NCBI GenBank assembly: GCA_016199325.1
Contig: JACQGW010000321.1
Location: forward strand, 1 to 16,016
Reading direction: 5' to 3'
DNA length: 16,016 bases
From: Chloroflexota bacterium
GTDB taxonomy: Bacteria > Chloroflexota > Dehalococcoidia > JACQGW01
Shown here: positions 1-6,235 of the stretch, one piece after another
Position numbering within the stretch: the first letter of the stretch is position 1
How the letters are laid out: each line of letters starts with the position of its first letter
Notes under the pieces: model-generated
Told to the model about the DNA's origin: nothing
Database searches by the model: none
The model's input: only the letters and a program-made list of their open reading frames with translations
Translations under genes and position numbers: made by a program

Positions 1-7
1 CTTGAGC

Positions 8-125
8 ATGTCTTCGCAGGTACTCCCTTCGTCCCCAATCTACAGGCTGAATAGTTACGTTCGGCCAACGGAAAGGGAGAGCCGCCAGCGCCCCACTTCT
101 GCTCTCTTTTCTTGAGCTGATTGAG
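8..125 (+). pseudogene. Frameshifted 5' remnant of the DUF433 antitoxin gene
   Basis: An ATG at 8 opens a short frame (MSSQVLPSSPIYRLN...) that stops at 113-115. From position 51 a second frame runs without a stop into the downstream DUF433 gene and encodes VTFGQRKG, then PLLLSFLELIEVVVVARFR. The latter is the usual segment just before the DUF433 core in VapB45-like antitoxins. In that family the start normally reads 'YRL', then a helix-turn-helix, then a 'GYVTFG'-like stretch. Here 'YRLN' and 'VTFG' sit almost together in different frames near 48-60, with no helix-turn-helix between them. I infer an out-of-frame deletion of about 20 codons. The recollection of the family layout is from memory, not from an alignment. 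Confidence 0.5.
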
Positions 126-614
126 GTGGTCGTCGTTGCACGGTTTCGACATGGCGATGACGGGGAGCGTCCGGTCACGCTGGAGCGACTCCGCCGGGCC
201 CACGAATTCGCCCGGAGCGAACTCAATGTACTCTACCCCTTTGCGAGTCTCAAACTGAAGACATCCCTGGGACACGTGCTGCATGAATTCGAAGTCAGGG
301 AGCCAGGAAACGGGGAGGGGCACCTTGCCTTAGACATGGGTGGCCAGTGGGTGCTTCCTGGCTTCGTGACAGACGCCGTCAACGATTTTGACTTCGCTGA
401 CCAATGGGCGAGTCGATGGTTTCCCGCGGGCCGCAGCACGCCGATCGTCGTGGATCCGTTGATTGCGGCCGGTCGCCCCGTCATCGTGGGCACAAGGGTG
501 CCGGTGATGGTGATCAGCCAACGCTTCAAGGCCGGGGACAGCATCGACTTCCTCTCCGAGGACTTCGAGGTGGACCGGGCGGCGATCGAACAGGCGCTCC
601 GCTTCGCCGCATGA
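126..614 (+). CDS. DUF433 VapB45-like antitoxin, 5'-truncated
   Basis: This 162-residue frame starts at GTG and carries a C-terminal DUF433 domain, recognisable by VVDPLIAAGRPVIVGTRVPV (about 106-125) and the end DFEVDRAAIEQALRFAA. The N-terminal part (VTLERLRRAHEFARSELNVLYPFASLKLKT) matches the linker typical of VapB45-type antitoxins. In such modules the antitoxin binds DNA through an N-terminal helix-turn-helix and neutralises a PIN-type RNase. Here that helix-turn-helix is absent, and conserved sequence lies upstream of the GTG in the same open frame, so the GTG is probably not the ancestral start. No good ribosome binding site precedes it. The stop overlaps the toxin start as ATGA, as expected for a translationally coupled pair. 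Family membership is well supported; function as an antitoxin is doubtful. Confidence 0.75.
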   Translation: MVVVARFRHGDDGERPVTLERLRRAHEFARSELNVLYPFASLKLKTSLGHVLHEFEVREPGNGEGHLALDMGGQWVLPGFVTDAVNDFDFADQWASRWFPAGRSTPIVVDPLIAAGRPVIVGTRVPVMVISQRFKAGDSIDFLSEDFEVDRAAIEQALRFAA

Positions 615-997
615 GGATCTTCTTCGATGAGGATGTCGGCAGGGGAGTGCCGACAGCGCTGCGCGCCGTCGGCCTGAAGGATGTCGATTTCCTGCAGAAG
701 AACGGATTGGTAACCAAGGGAACCCCGGACAAGGACTGGCTGCCCCGCGTAGGGAGCCAGGGTTACCTCGTCTTCTCCTGCAACACCGGCATGCTCAACG
801 CCGAGGAAGAGCGAAATCTGCTCGTCCAGCACAAAGTCGGGATCGTCTTCCTAACCACCGGTCAAGCCACGGGATTCCAGATGCTGAAACTTGTCTTGCA
901 CCACTGGGGCTGGCTTGAAACGGTCGATGCCCAGCCCAGACCCTTCGTCTACAAGCTCTCGCTTCGGGGCAGGAAAGCGCGCGTTCCTCTGGACTAG
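611..997 (+). CDS. PIN-like toxin, VapC45 family
   Basis: This 128-residue protein begins MRIFFDEDVGRGVPTALRAVG and continues with TPDKDWLPRVGSQGYLVFS, then GIVFLTTGQATGFQM and PFVYKLSLRG. That order matches the PIN-like fold of VapC45-type toxins (predicted RNases; acidic metal-binding residues at the N-terminal D6/D8 and elsewhere). The position that usually carries Asp in a 'TRD' motif after the central beta strand reads S-C-N (56-58) here, so one metal ligand may be lost. The start overlaps the antitoxin stop by four bases. The gene converges on tex with a gap of only 27 bases. The family call is from pattern recognition; enzyme activity is uncertain because of the S-C-N substitution and the damaged partner. 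Confidence 0.75.
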   Translation: MRIFFDEDVGRGVPTALRAVGLKDVDFLQKNGLVTKGTPDKDWLPRVGSQGYLVFSCNTGMLNAEEERNLLVQHKVGIVFLTTGQATGFQMLKLVLHHWGWLETVDAQPRPFVYKLSLRGRKARVPLD

Positions 998-1024
998 CCA
1001 GTGCGTTCCCACTCCCTGCAACAT

Positions 1025-3205
1025 TCAGGGAGAAACCTCCTTCATACTCAAGGCGATCCGCCCGCGCTCCAGGTCGACGCCGACGACCCGCACCGTCACG
1101 ACGTCGCCGACGGCCACCACGTCGAGCGGGTTGGCGACGTAGCCCGCTTTGAGCTGCGAGACGTGGACCAGCCCGTCCTGCTTCACGCCGATGTCCACGA
1201 ACGCCCCGAAGTCGACGACGTTCCGAACGGTGCCCTTCAGGACCATCCCCACCCGCAGGTCCTCCATCTTCAGGATGTCCCGGCGCAGGATCGGCGGCGG
1301 CAGGTCGTCGCGCGGGTCACGGCCGGGCTTTTCGAGGCCGTCCAGCATGTCCCGGAGCGTCGGCGCGCCGACGCCCAGCTCGCCGGCGAGCGATTCGAGC
1401 GCCCGGTCGCCGGCGCCGAGCTTCGCCCGGAGCTCCGCCACCGCTGCCGGCAGCTCCCGCCGCTGGGAGGCCCGGCGGACTCTGGCGATCAGCCGCTCGC
1501 AGGCGGGGTAGCTCTCCGGGTGGATGAACGTGTTGTCCAGCGGATTGTCGCCGTCGGCGATCTTGAGGAAGCCGGCCGACTGCTCGAACGCCTTCTCGCC
1601 CAGGCCCGACACGTCCCTGAGCTGCCGGCGGTTCTTGAACTTGCCGCGCTCGTCGCGATACTTCACGATGCTCGCCGCGACCCTCCTGTTGATGCCCGAG
1701 ACGTACTGGAGGAGCGAGGCGGATGCGGTGTTCAGGTCCACGCCGACGTAGTTCACGCAGGAGGTGACGACGGCGTCGAGAGCCTTGCCCAGCTCCTTCT
1801 GATCGACGTCGTGCTGATAGAGGCCGACGCCGATGGACTTCGGGTCGATCTTGACCAGCTCGGCCAGCGGGTCCTGAAGGCGCCGGGCGATGGAGATGTT
1901 GCCGCGCTGGGTGGCGTCGAGGTCGGGGAACTCCAGGCGCGCCACGACTGAGGCTGAGTAGACCGAGGCGCCGGCTTCGCTCACCAGCGCGTACGCCAGC
2001 CGTCCCCCCACCTCGGCGATGACCTCGACGACCAGCGCCTCGGTCTCGCGCGACGCCGTGCCGTTGCCGATGGCGACGACGTCGACGCCGTGCCGTTCCA
2101 CCATCGCGATCAGCGCCTCCCGGGCCTCGTTCCAGCGGCCCTGGGGCTTGTGCGGATAGATGGTGGCGCCGGCCACGTAGCGGCCGATCCCGTCGACGAC
2201 GGCTACCTTGCAGCCGGTGACGTAGCCGGGATCGATGCCCATGACGGTCCGGTCCCGCAGCGGCGGCTGGAGGAGGAGGTTCCGCAGGTTGGCCGAGAAC
2301 ACGGCGATGGCGTGCCGCTGCGCCCGCTCGGTCAGCGCGTTCCGCAGCTCGCGCTCCAGCGACGGCAGGATCAATCGCTTGTAGCTGTCCTCGTGGCAGA
2401 ACGCCAGGTCTTCGGCGAAGGTCGAGCGAGGGTCGACGGGGCGCTGCCGCTGGAAGACCGGCCTGGCCTGGTCGAAGGGCAGCTCGACGTGGACCCGGAG
2501 CACGTCGTCCTTCTCGCCGCGGTCGATGGCGAGGATCCGGTGCGGGGGGATCGTTGCCACCGGCTCGGCGAACTCGTAGTAGATCTCGTACTTCTTGCCC
2601 GTGTCCTTGCCGGCGTCGGCAACGGCCGAGCGCAGGACGGCGTCCCTGGTCAGCCGCTGGCGCAGTCCCTTCCGAATCTCGGCGTCCTCGGCGAGCGATT
2701 CGCCGACGATGTCGCGGGCGCCGGCGAGCGCATCCTTGACTGAGCCGACTTGCAGCTCGGGATTGACGAATCGCCCGGCGACGCTCTCGCGCGTCTCGCG
2801 CAGGACCCGCTGAGCGAGGATCAGGTCGGCGAGCGGCTCCAGCCCCCGCTCCCGTGCCACGCTGGCGCGCGTCCGCCGCTTCGGCCGGAACGGGAGGTAG
2901 AGGTCCTCGACCTCCTGGAGTGTCTGCGCTCCGTTCACCTTCTCCCGCAGCTCGCCGGTCAGCTTCCCCTGCTCCTCGACGACGCGCAGGACGTCCGCCT
3001 TGCCCTGGCCGAGGTGCCGCAGATAGGCCACGCGCTCCTGGACGGCCCCCAACTGGACCTCGTCCAGCCCGCCGGTGACCTCCTTGCGATAGCGGGCGAT
3101 GAAGGGGATCGTGTTGTCGTCGTCCAGCAGCTCGACGGCCCGCTGAACCTGGCCCGGCTGGAGCCGAAGCTCCCGGGCGACCTGCTCGGCGACGGTTGTA
3201 GGCAT
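1025..3205 (-). CDS. tex: Transcription accessory protein Tex (S1 RNA-binding)
   Basis: This 726-residue protein has the full Tex layout. The N-terminal helical region contains DNTIPFIARYRKE (30-42) and DLYLPFRPKRRTR (101-113). A YqgF/RNase H-like domain starts at VMGIDPGYVTGCKVAVVDG (321-339). Tandem helix-hairpin-helix elements lie around 490-555 (ASLLQYVSGINRRVAASIV; SGLGEKAFEQSAGFLKI). A C-terminal S1 domain occupies about 650-722 (GTVRNVVDFGAFVDIGVKQDG). Tex is a cytoplasmic nucleic-acid-binding protein associated with transcription and RNA metabolism. The chosen ATG at 3203-3205 has GGGAGGA at 3215-3221, nine bases upstream; an in-frame TTG six codons earlier overlaps that ribosome binding site and is rejected. 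It lies directly downstream of grpB on the same strand, and grpB reads into it in another frame. Confidence 0.95.
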   Translation of the reverse strand: MPTTVAEQVARELRLQPGQVQRAVELLDDDNTIPFIARYRKEVTGGLDEVQLGAVQERVAYLRHLGQGKADVLRVVEEQGKLTGELREKVNGAQTLQEVEDLYLPFRPKRRTRASVARERGLEPLADLILAQRVLRETRESVAGRFVNPELQVGSVKDALAGARDIVGESLAEDAEIRKGLRQRLTRDAVLRSAVADAGKDTGKKYEIYYEFAEPVATIPPHRILAIDRGEKDDVLRVHVELPFDQARPVFQRQRPVDPRSTFAEDLAFCHEDSYKRLILPSLERELRNALTERAQRHAIAVFSANLRNLLLQPPLRDRTVMGIDPGYVTGCKVAVVDGIGRYVAGATIYPHKPQGRWNEAREALIAMVERHGVDVVAIGNGTASRETEALVVEVIAEVGGRLAYALVSEAGASVYSASVVARLEFPDLDATQRGNISIARRLQDPLAELVKIDPKSIGVGLYQHDVDQKELGKALDAVVTSCVNYVGVDLNTASASLLQYVSGINRRVAASIVKYRDERGKFKNRRQLRDVSGLGEKAFEQSAGFLKIADGDNPLDNTFIHPESYPACERLIARVRRASQRRELPAAVAELRAKLGAGDRALESLAGELGVGAPTLRDMLDGLEKPGRDPRDDLPPPILRRDILKMEDLRVGMVLKGTVRNVVDFGAFVDIGVKQDGLVHVSQLKAGYVANPLDVVAVGDVVTVRVVGVDLERGRIALSMKEVSP

Positions 3206-3206
3206 G

Positions 3207-3767
3207 ATGCGTTGTCCTCCCAACTGCTCGATCGATGAACGGTTGCTTGCCCCGTGAGTAGGCTGCCCGGTCGGCCGGATGGCGCCGGGCCAGCACCTTC
3301 TTCAGCCGGCGATACCGACGCGCCAGGGCCGGATGCGTCCGGAGGAGATCGCGAAACCGGATCGCTGACTCCCACTCCGCACCACGATATTCGACCACGC
3401 GAAGATGGGCCACGCTCCAGCCGTCTCCCCCTTTGGCGAAGAAGCGCCGATCCTCCGGCGGAAGGCGCGGAACATACCGGTAGCCAAGGCGGGCCAGCGG
3501 CTCGATGCACGCATCCCACGCGGCAAGGGTGGGAATGCCCACCATGATGTCGACAATCGGCTTGGCGGGCAGCCCCGGGACCGCCGTGCTCCCGATGTGC
3601 TCGACGCCGAGCGCCAGCGGGCCGAGGGCCTGCATGATCAGGTCACGCTCGCTCTCGTACCGCCGGCACCACGCCGGATCGGGAGGGACGAGCCGGACGA
3701 GGTCGTTGGCCAGCCCGAGGGCGCCGTCCCAATCTGCCCCATTGCCGTCCCGCAGCCTGTTCGCCAC
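3207..3767 (-). CDS. GrpB family (UPF0157) protein, no stop codon before tex
   Basis: The protein shows the GrpB/UPF0157 signature, a nucleotidyltransferase-like fold of unsettled function: LVPPDPAWCRRYESERDLI, GVEHIGSTAVPGLPAKPIVD, FFAKGGDGWSVAHLRVVE, and the end RFRDLLRTHPALARRYRRLKK...KQPFID. The best start is GTG at 3765-3767, six bases after GGGAGGT (3774-3780); an ATG at 3812 is 15 codons upstream with weaker context. The family normally ends just after the KQPFID segment (about 3225). Here the frame has no stop there and stays open as far as 1317, inside tex in another frame. The end I give is therefore the domain end, not a stop codon. A small deletion or indel (or assembly error) at the grpB/tex junction is the simplest explanation. 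Translation of grpB would run over the tex ribosome binding site. Confidence 0.65.
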
Positions 3768-3824
3768 CGGTCGACCTCCCGCGACCGCTACCGTCGGGCT
3801 GTCTTCTCTCATACGTCCCTTACG

Positions 3825-3853
3825 ATTGTAGCTGTACGCCGAGCCGGCGACAA
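3825..3853 (-). promoter_or_regulatory. Candidate sigma70-type promoter for grpB-tex
   Basis: On the minus strand TTGTCG (3848-3853) and TACAAT (3825-3830) are separated by exactly 17 bases. A start site about seven bases downstream (near 3818) would give a leader of about 50 bases to the GTG at 3767, which supports that start over the ATG at 3812. Only sequence matching supports it. Confidence 0.4.
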
Positions 3854-3958
3854 CGGCATCGCGTGCGCTGCGCCATCAACCGGGGACTGGCGATCCGGTT
3901 GCTGCAAGTCGGTACACGCCTTGCATCTGCCAGCGTAGAGAGGATGCGGGGAATCGGA

Positions 3959-4540
3959 ATGACCTCAGAGCTCGTCGTCTCCCTGATGCGGATGGCCTGG
4001 CTTACGCTGGCCGGCATGATGATCTTCTCAAGGGTGGTCTTTCAGCTTGCCGGCCCGGTCTGGATGCGTGCGTTCCTGAACCGTTGGAAGGAGTCGGCCA
4101 CGAAGCGGGGTTGGGGCGCCGCCTCGCTTCTTTACGGGCTCTTCATGCTCCTGGCCGCCATGCGGGCGGTATCCGACCTCGGAACGTTGGACATCCTGCT
4201 GGTCGCTCTGCTCGTCGTCATGCTGGTGGGAGACGGCCTGCTGAACGTCGTTCCCGGCGGCTTCAGCACGTTCAAGGAGAAGCTCCAGGATGCCTGGGTG
4301 CGCCGGCACCGGGGCACAGAACAGGTCGGGGATCGCGCGCTGTTCGGAACCGTCAACGTGCTGCTGGGGCTGGCATCGGCGGGAATGGGCGCAGCGGTTA
4401 TCGCCTACCGGCCGATCGACGTCCTGACCATCGCGGGATGTGCGCTCCTCGCCGTGCTGTTGACGGCGGCGCTCATCGCCGTGCTCCGGCTCGAGCGGGG
4501 CCCCATCGGTAGCGAGCACGACGCATCAGAGATTCGCTGA
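3959..4540 (+). CDS. Multi-pass membrane protein of unknown function
   Basis: I do not recognise this 193-residue protein. Five hydrophobic segments can be seen, at about residues 9-30, 53-71, 76-97, 127-150 and 153-176. A basic cytoplasmic-looking loop lies between segments 3 and 4 (FKEKLQDAWVRRHRG, 105-119), and the tail is charged. The ATG at 3959 is preferred because the protein then opens with the first membrane segment. ATG codons at 3944 and 3863 are in frame and would add 5 or 32 residues of non-hydrophobic, basic sequence. No strong ribosome binding site separates the choices. The gene diverges from grpB, with the minus-strand promoter just upstream, and its 3' end overlaps the convergent PIN toxin gene by 15 bases. 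No conserved partner suggests a role. Confidence 0.7.
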   Translation: MTSELVVSLMRMAWLTLAGMMIFSRVVFQLAGPVWMRAFLNRWKESATKRGWGAASLLYGLFMLLAAMRAVSDLGTLDILLVALLVVMLVGDGLLNVVPGGFSTFKEKLQDAWVRRHRGTEQVGDRALFGTVNVLLGLASAGMGAAVIAYRPIDVLTIAGCALLAVLLTAALIAVLRLERGPIGSEHDASEIR

Positions 4541-4972
4541 CCGTGCGGTGTCCTCCCCTTCTTCGAGGATCCGAAGGAGCTCCGCCGTGGTGATGATCTG
4601 GACACCCCGGTATTCTCGCAGGACGAGCAGGTCGCCGTCTTCGCTGACGAGGTAGTCGGCTCCGGCAGCGGCGGCAGTCGCCAGGAACTTGTCATCCTTG
4701 GCATCTCGGGCGACGGAGGGAATCTCTGCAAGGTCGACGGTCTCCGCCTGACCCAGGGGTTTGATCACTGCAGTGCGATCCAGAGCCTGCATGCTCCGGA
4801 ACTTGCGGCTGAGCTCCGGGCGATGGAGCACTTCCAGGATTTCGACGACCACCGGCTGGGAGACGAAGAGACGATAGCGATGGGCATACTGAAATATCGC
4901 TCGCCCCCACGTACCGTGCGGGTTGATGAGACAGCGAACGAAGACGACGGTGTCAAAGACGACCTTGAGCAT
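4526..4972 (-). CDS. PIN-domain toxin of an AbrB-type TA module (VapC-like)
   Basis: This 148-residue protein has the PIN fold of the COG1569 'putative toxin component' group: N-terminal MLKVVFDTVVFVRCLINP with D7, then VSQPVVVEILEVLHRPEL with E44, ARDAKDDKFLATAAAAGADYLVSEDGDLL with D90/D93/D94 and D112/D114. These acids form the Mg-dependent RNase centre in the family. The usual D-T-N at the first motif reads D-T-V here. The ATG at 4970-4972 lies inside the antitoxin gene, giving a 20-base overlap, so the two are translationally coupled. Read with its AbrB partner it should be an RNase toxin neutralised by direct binding. Its 3' end overlaps the convergent membrane-protein gene by 15 bases. 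Confidence 0.88.
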   Translation of the reverse strand: MLKVVFDTVVFVRCLINPHGTWGRAIFQYAHRYRLFVSQPVVVEILEVLHRPELSRKFRSMQALDRTAVIKPLGQAETVDLAEIPSVARDAKDDKFLATAAAAGADYLVSEDGDLLVLREYRGVQIITTAELLRILEEGEDTARSANL

Positions 4973-5270
4973 CGTCCTTCCGCACCGCCGCGAGCGCCTG
5001 GTCGATGGCCGCGTTGATCTCCTCCCCGGACAGCGCGGCTGCTTCCTCACGGATCGGGGCGAAGCGATCGTAGAGATCCTTGAGCCAGGATGAGCCGGCC
5101 ACAACGCCCGCCACGCGTACCGGCTTGATCCGCAACTCTCCGTCGGCCAACGTGACCTGGACCAGACTCTCGTCGTTGATGCCGAGCAGCCTGCGGAACT
5201 CGGCGGGAATCGTTATCTGGCCGCCCCTCAGTTGCCGAACGATTCGAGTCCTCGGGTTTCGCTCCGACAT
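4953..5270 (-). CDS. AbrB/MazE-type antitoxin (SpoVT-AbrB domain)
   Basis: This is a 105-residue protein. Residues 8-53 (TRIVRQLRGGQITIPAEFRRLLGIN...VQVTLADGELRIKPV) form a swapped-hairpin AbrB DNA-binding domain. The C-terminal half (SSWLKDLYDRFAPIREEAAALSGEEINAAIDQALAAVR) is helical and is the expected toxin-binding part. The ATG at 5268-5270 is preceded by GGGAAGGGAG on the minus strand at a suitable distance, and earlier in-frame starts would read through the promoter. It is the first gene of a two-gene TA operon and overlaps the PIN toxin by 20 bases. The palindrome over its own promoter suggests autoregulation by antitoxin or the TA complex, as is usual for such modules. Confidence 0.88.
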   Translation of the reverse strand: MSERNPRTRIVRQLRGGQITIPAEFRRLLGINDESLVQVTLADGELRIKPVRVAGVVAGSSWLKDLYDRFAPIREEAAALSGEEINAAIDQALAAVRKDDAQGRL

Positions 5271-5308
5271 GTCATCTGCTCCCTTCCCAGATCGGTGGGA
5301 CAATACAG

Positions 5309-5327
5309 AAATACAGTTCTTGTATTT
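5309..5327. promoter_or_regulatory. Palindromic operator of the AbrB-PIN operon
   Basis: AAATACA-GTTCT-TGTATTT is a perfect 7-bp inverted repeat with a 5-base centre. It overlaps the -10 box and predicted start of the TA promoter. An additional half-site ATACAG lies next to it at 5304-5309. Its position is ideal for repression by the AbrB antitoxin. Binding is inferred. Confidence 0.55.
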
Positions 5328-5352
5328 TACCAGATGGTCACGATCTTGTCGA
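5324..5352 (-). promoter_or_regulatory. Promoter of the AbrB-PIN TA operon
   Basis: On the minus strand TCGACA (5347-5352; 5 of 6 to TTGACA) and TAAAAT (5324-5329; 5 of 6 to TATAAT) are spaced by exactly 17 bases. The predicted start near 5317 gives a leader of about 47 bases containing the ribosome binding site. This is among the best promoter matches in the window. Confidence 0.6.
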
Positions 5353-5443
5353 TTGCGTCCTCGACACACGCTCCGGTCATGACTGGTGAACTACGAGCGC
5401 CGCCTTCCGGCCGGGCAACCAGAAGAGCACAACGCCTGGCTCC

Positions 5444-5561
5444 TAGAGCGGTTTGTGCAGGGATTGACCAAACGACCGATCGGCATTCCTGGCGTCTTCC
5501 TCGCTATCTCTCTTGGCGATCTTGGCGTCTTGGCGGTTCGTTGTGTCTCGGAATCGCTCTA
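5444..5561. mobile_element. MITE-like element with TA-bounded inverted ends
   Basis: The left end CCTAGAGCGGTT (5442-5453) and the reverse complement of the right end, CTTAGAGCGATT (5552-5563), agree at 10 of 12 positions. Both ends abut a TA dinucleotide, as expected for TA-targeting IS630/Tc1-mariner elements. The 118-bp interior has no coding capacity and contains short GGCGTCTTGGCG-type repeats. No transposase is nearby. This is the main content of the gene-free interval 5371-5690; nothing else is recognisable there. Confidence 0.4.
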
Positions 5562-5690
5562 AGCGGGCTGGGCGCCGGCGAAGACGACCTGGTCATCCCT
5601 GCCGGCAACCTGCCGGTCGCCTATGCAGGGAGCAGAGCGCCCCCACCGACGCCGACGCTGATCATCTGGTGAACCGCGGAGCCTGCCGGC

Positions 5691-6194
5691 TCAGCGGATG
5701 GTCACCTCCGTCCCGACGGTTGCCCAACGGTAGAGCCGGGCCATCGCCCCGCCCGGCACGTTGACGCAGCCCAGCGAGCCTGTGCGCCGCCGCCCCCACG
5801 CATCGGTGTGCCACGTGTTGGTGCCGGGCCCAAAGGAGGCCCGCCACGGGGCGTCGTGCAGGTAGTAGTGGTCCAGGAACTGGAGCGAGTAGCTCGCCGT
5901 AATCGGGGCGTAGTAGTAGGGGCTCCCCGGCGGATAGAGCGAGACAAACCGCATAGGGCTGATCTCGGCCCGGATGAAGAAGGTGCCCCGTGGCGTCGGC
6001 ATCTCCGGCCGCCCCGTCGTCACCGGGGTGCTGAGAACGAGCGTGCCGTTCTCGTAGGCGTCGAGCCGCTGGTTGGCGATCGAGACGACAATGCGCTTGT
6101 TCGGCGCGGCCGCCACCTGGCTTGCCTGCGGGAGCGTCAGCAACGCCAGGGTGAGCGCGACCAGCACGCTCAGAGTCCATCGGATCGTCGACAT
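5691..6194 (-). CDS. Secreted L,D-transpeptidase (YkuD family)
   Basis: This 167-residue protein has a Sec signal (hydrophobic residues 8-24, likely cleavage after VAAA at 27-30). The YkuD domain follows from KRIVVSIANQRLDAYENG, through TPVTTGRPEMPTPRGTFFI, to YYLHDAPW (H113) and GSLGCVNVP (C143). Such enzymes make or remodel peptidoglycan cross-links outside the membrane. C143 is the expected nucleophile and H113 the likely catalytic His. The residue that is usually His in S-H-G-C is Leu here, a variant I believe also occurs in related proteins. The ATG at 6192-6194 follows GGAGGT (6202-6207) by seven bases, which rules out the ATG codons 6 and 15 bases upstream. It lies 41 bases downstream of a secreted serine hydrolase and probably shares its transcript. 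Confidence 0.9.
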   Translation of the reverse strand: MSTIRWTLSVLVALTLALLTLPQASQVAAAPNKRIVVSIANQRLDAYENGTLVLSTPVTTGRPEMPTPRGTFFIRAEISPMRFVSLYPPGSPYYYAPITASYSLQFLDHYYLHDAPWRASFGPGTNTWHTDAWGRRRTGSLGCVNVPGGAMARLYRWATVGTEVTIR

Positions 6195-6235
6195 CACCAT
6201 TACCTCCACGTCTTCCTGCTTGCTTATCAGCGTTC

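Noticed and set aside
1001..1951. A 316-codon plus-strand frame opposite the tex 3' half
   Set aside because: It is antisense to the well-supported tex gene and its composition is that of a shadow frame.
5679..5692. Short hairpin GAGCC-TGCC-GGCTC at the L,D-transpeptidase stop
   Set aside because: Only 5 bp of stem, overlapping the stop codon, and no T-tract; probably chance in GC-rich DNA.
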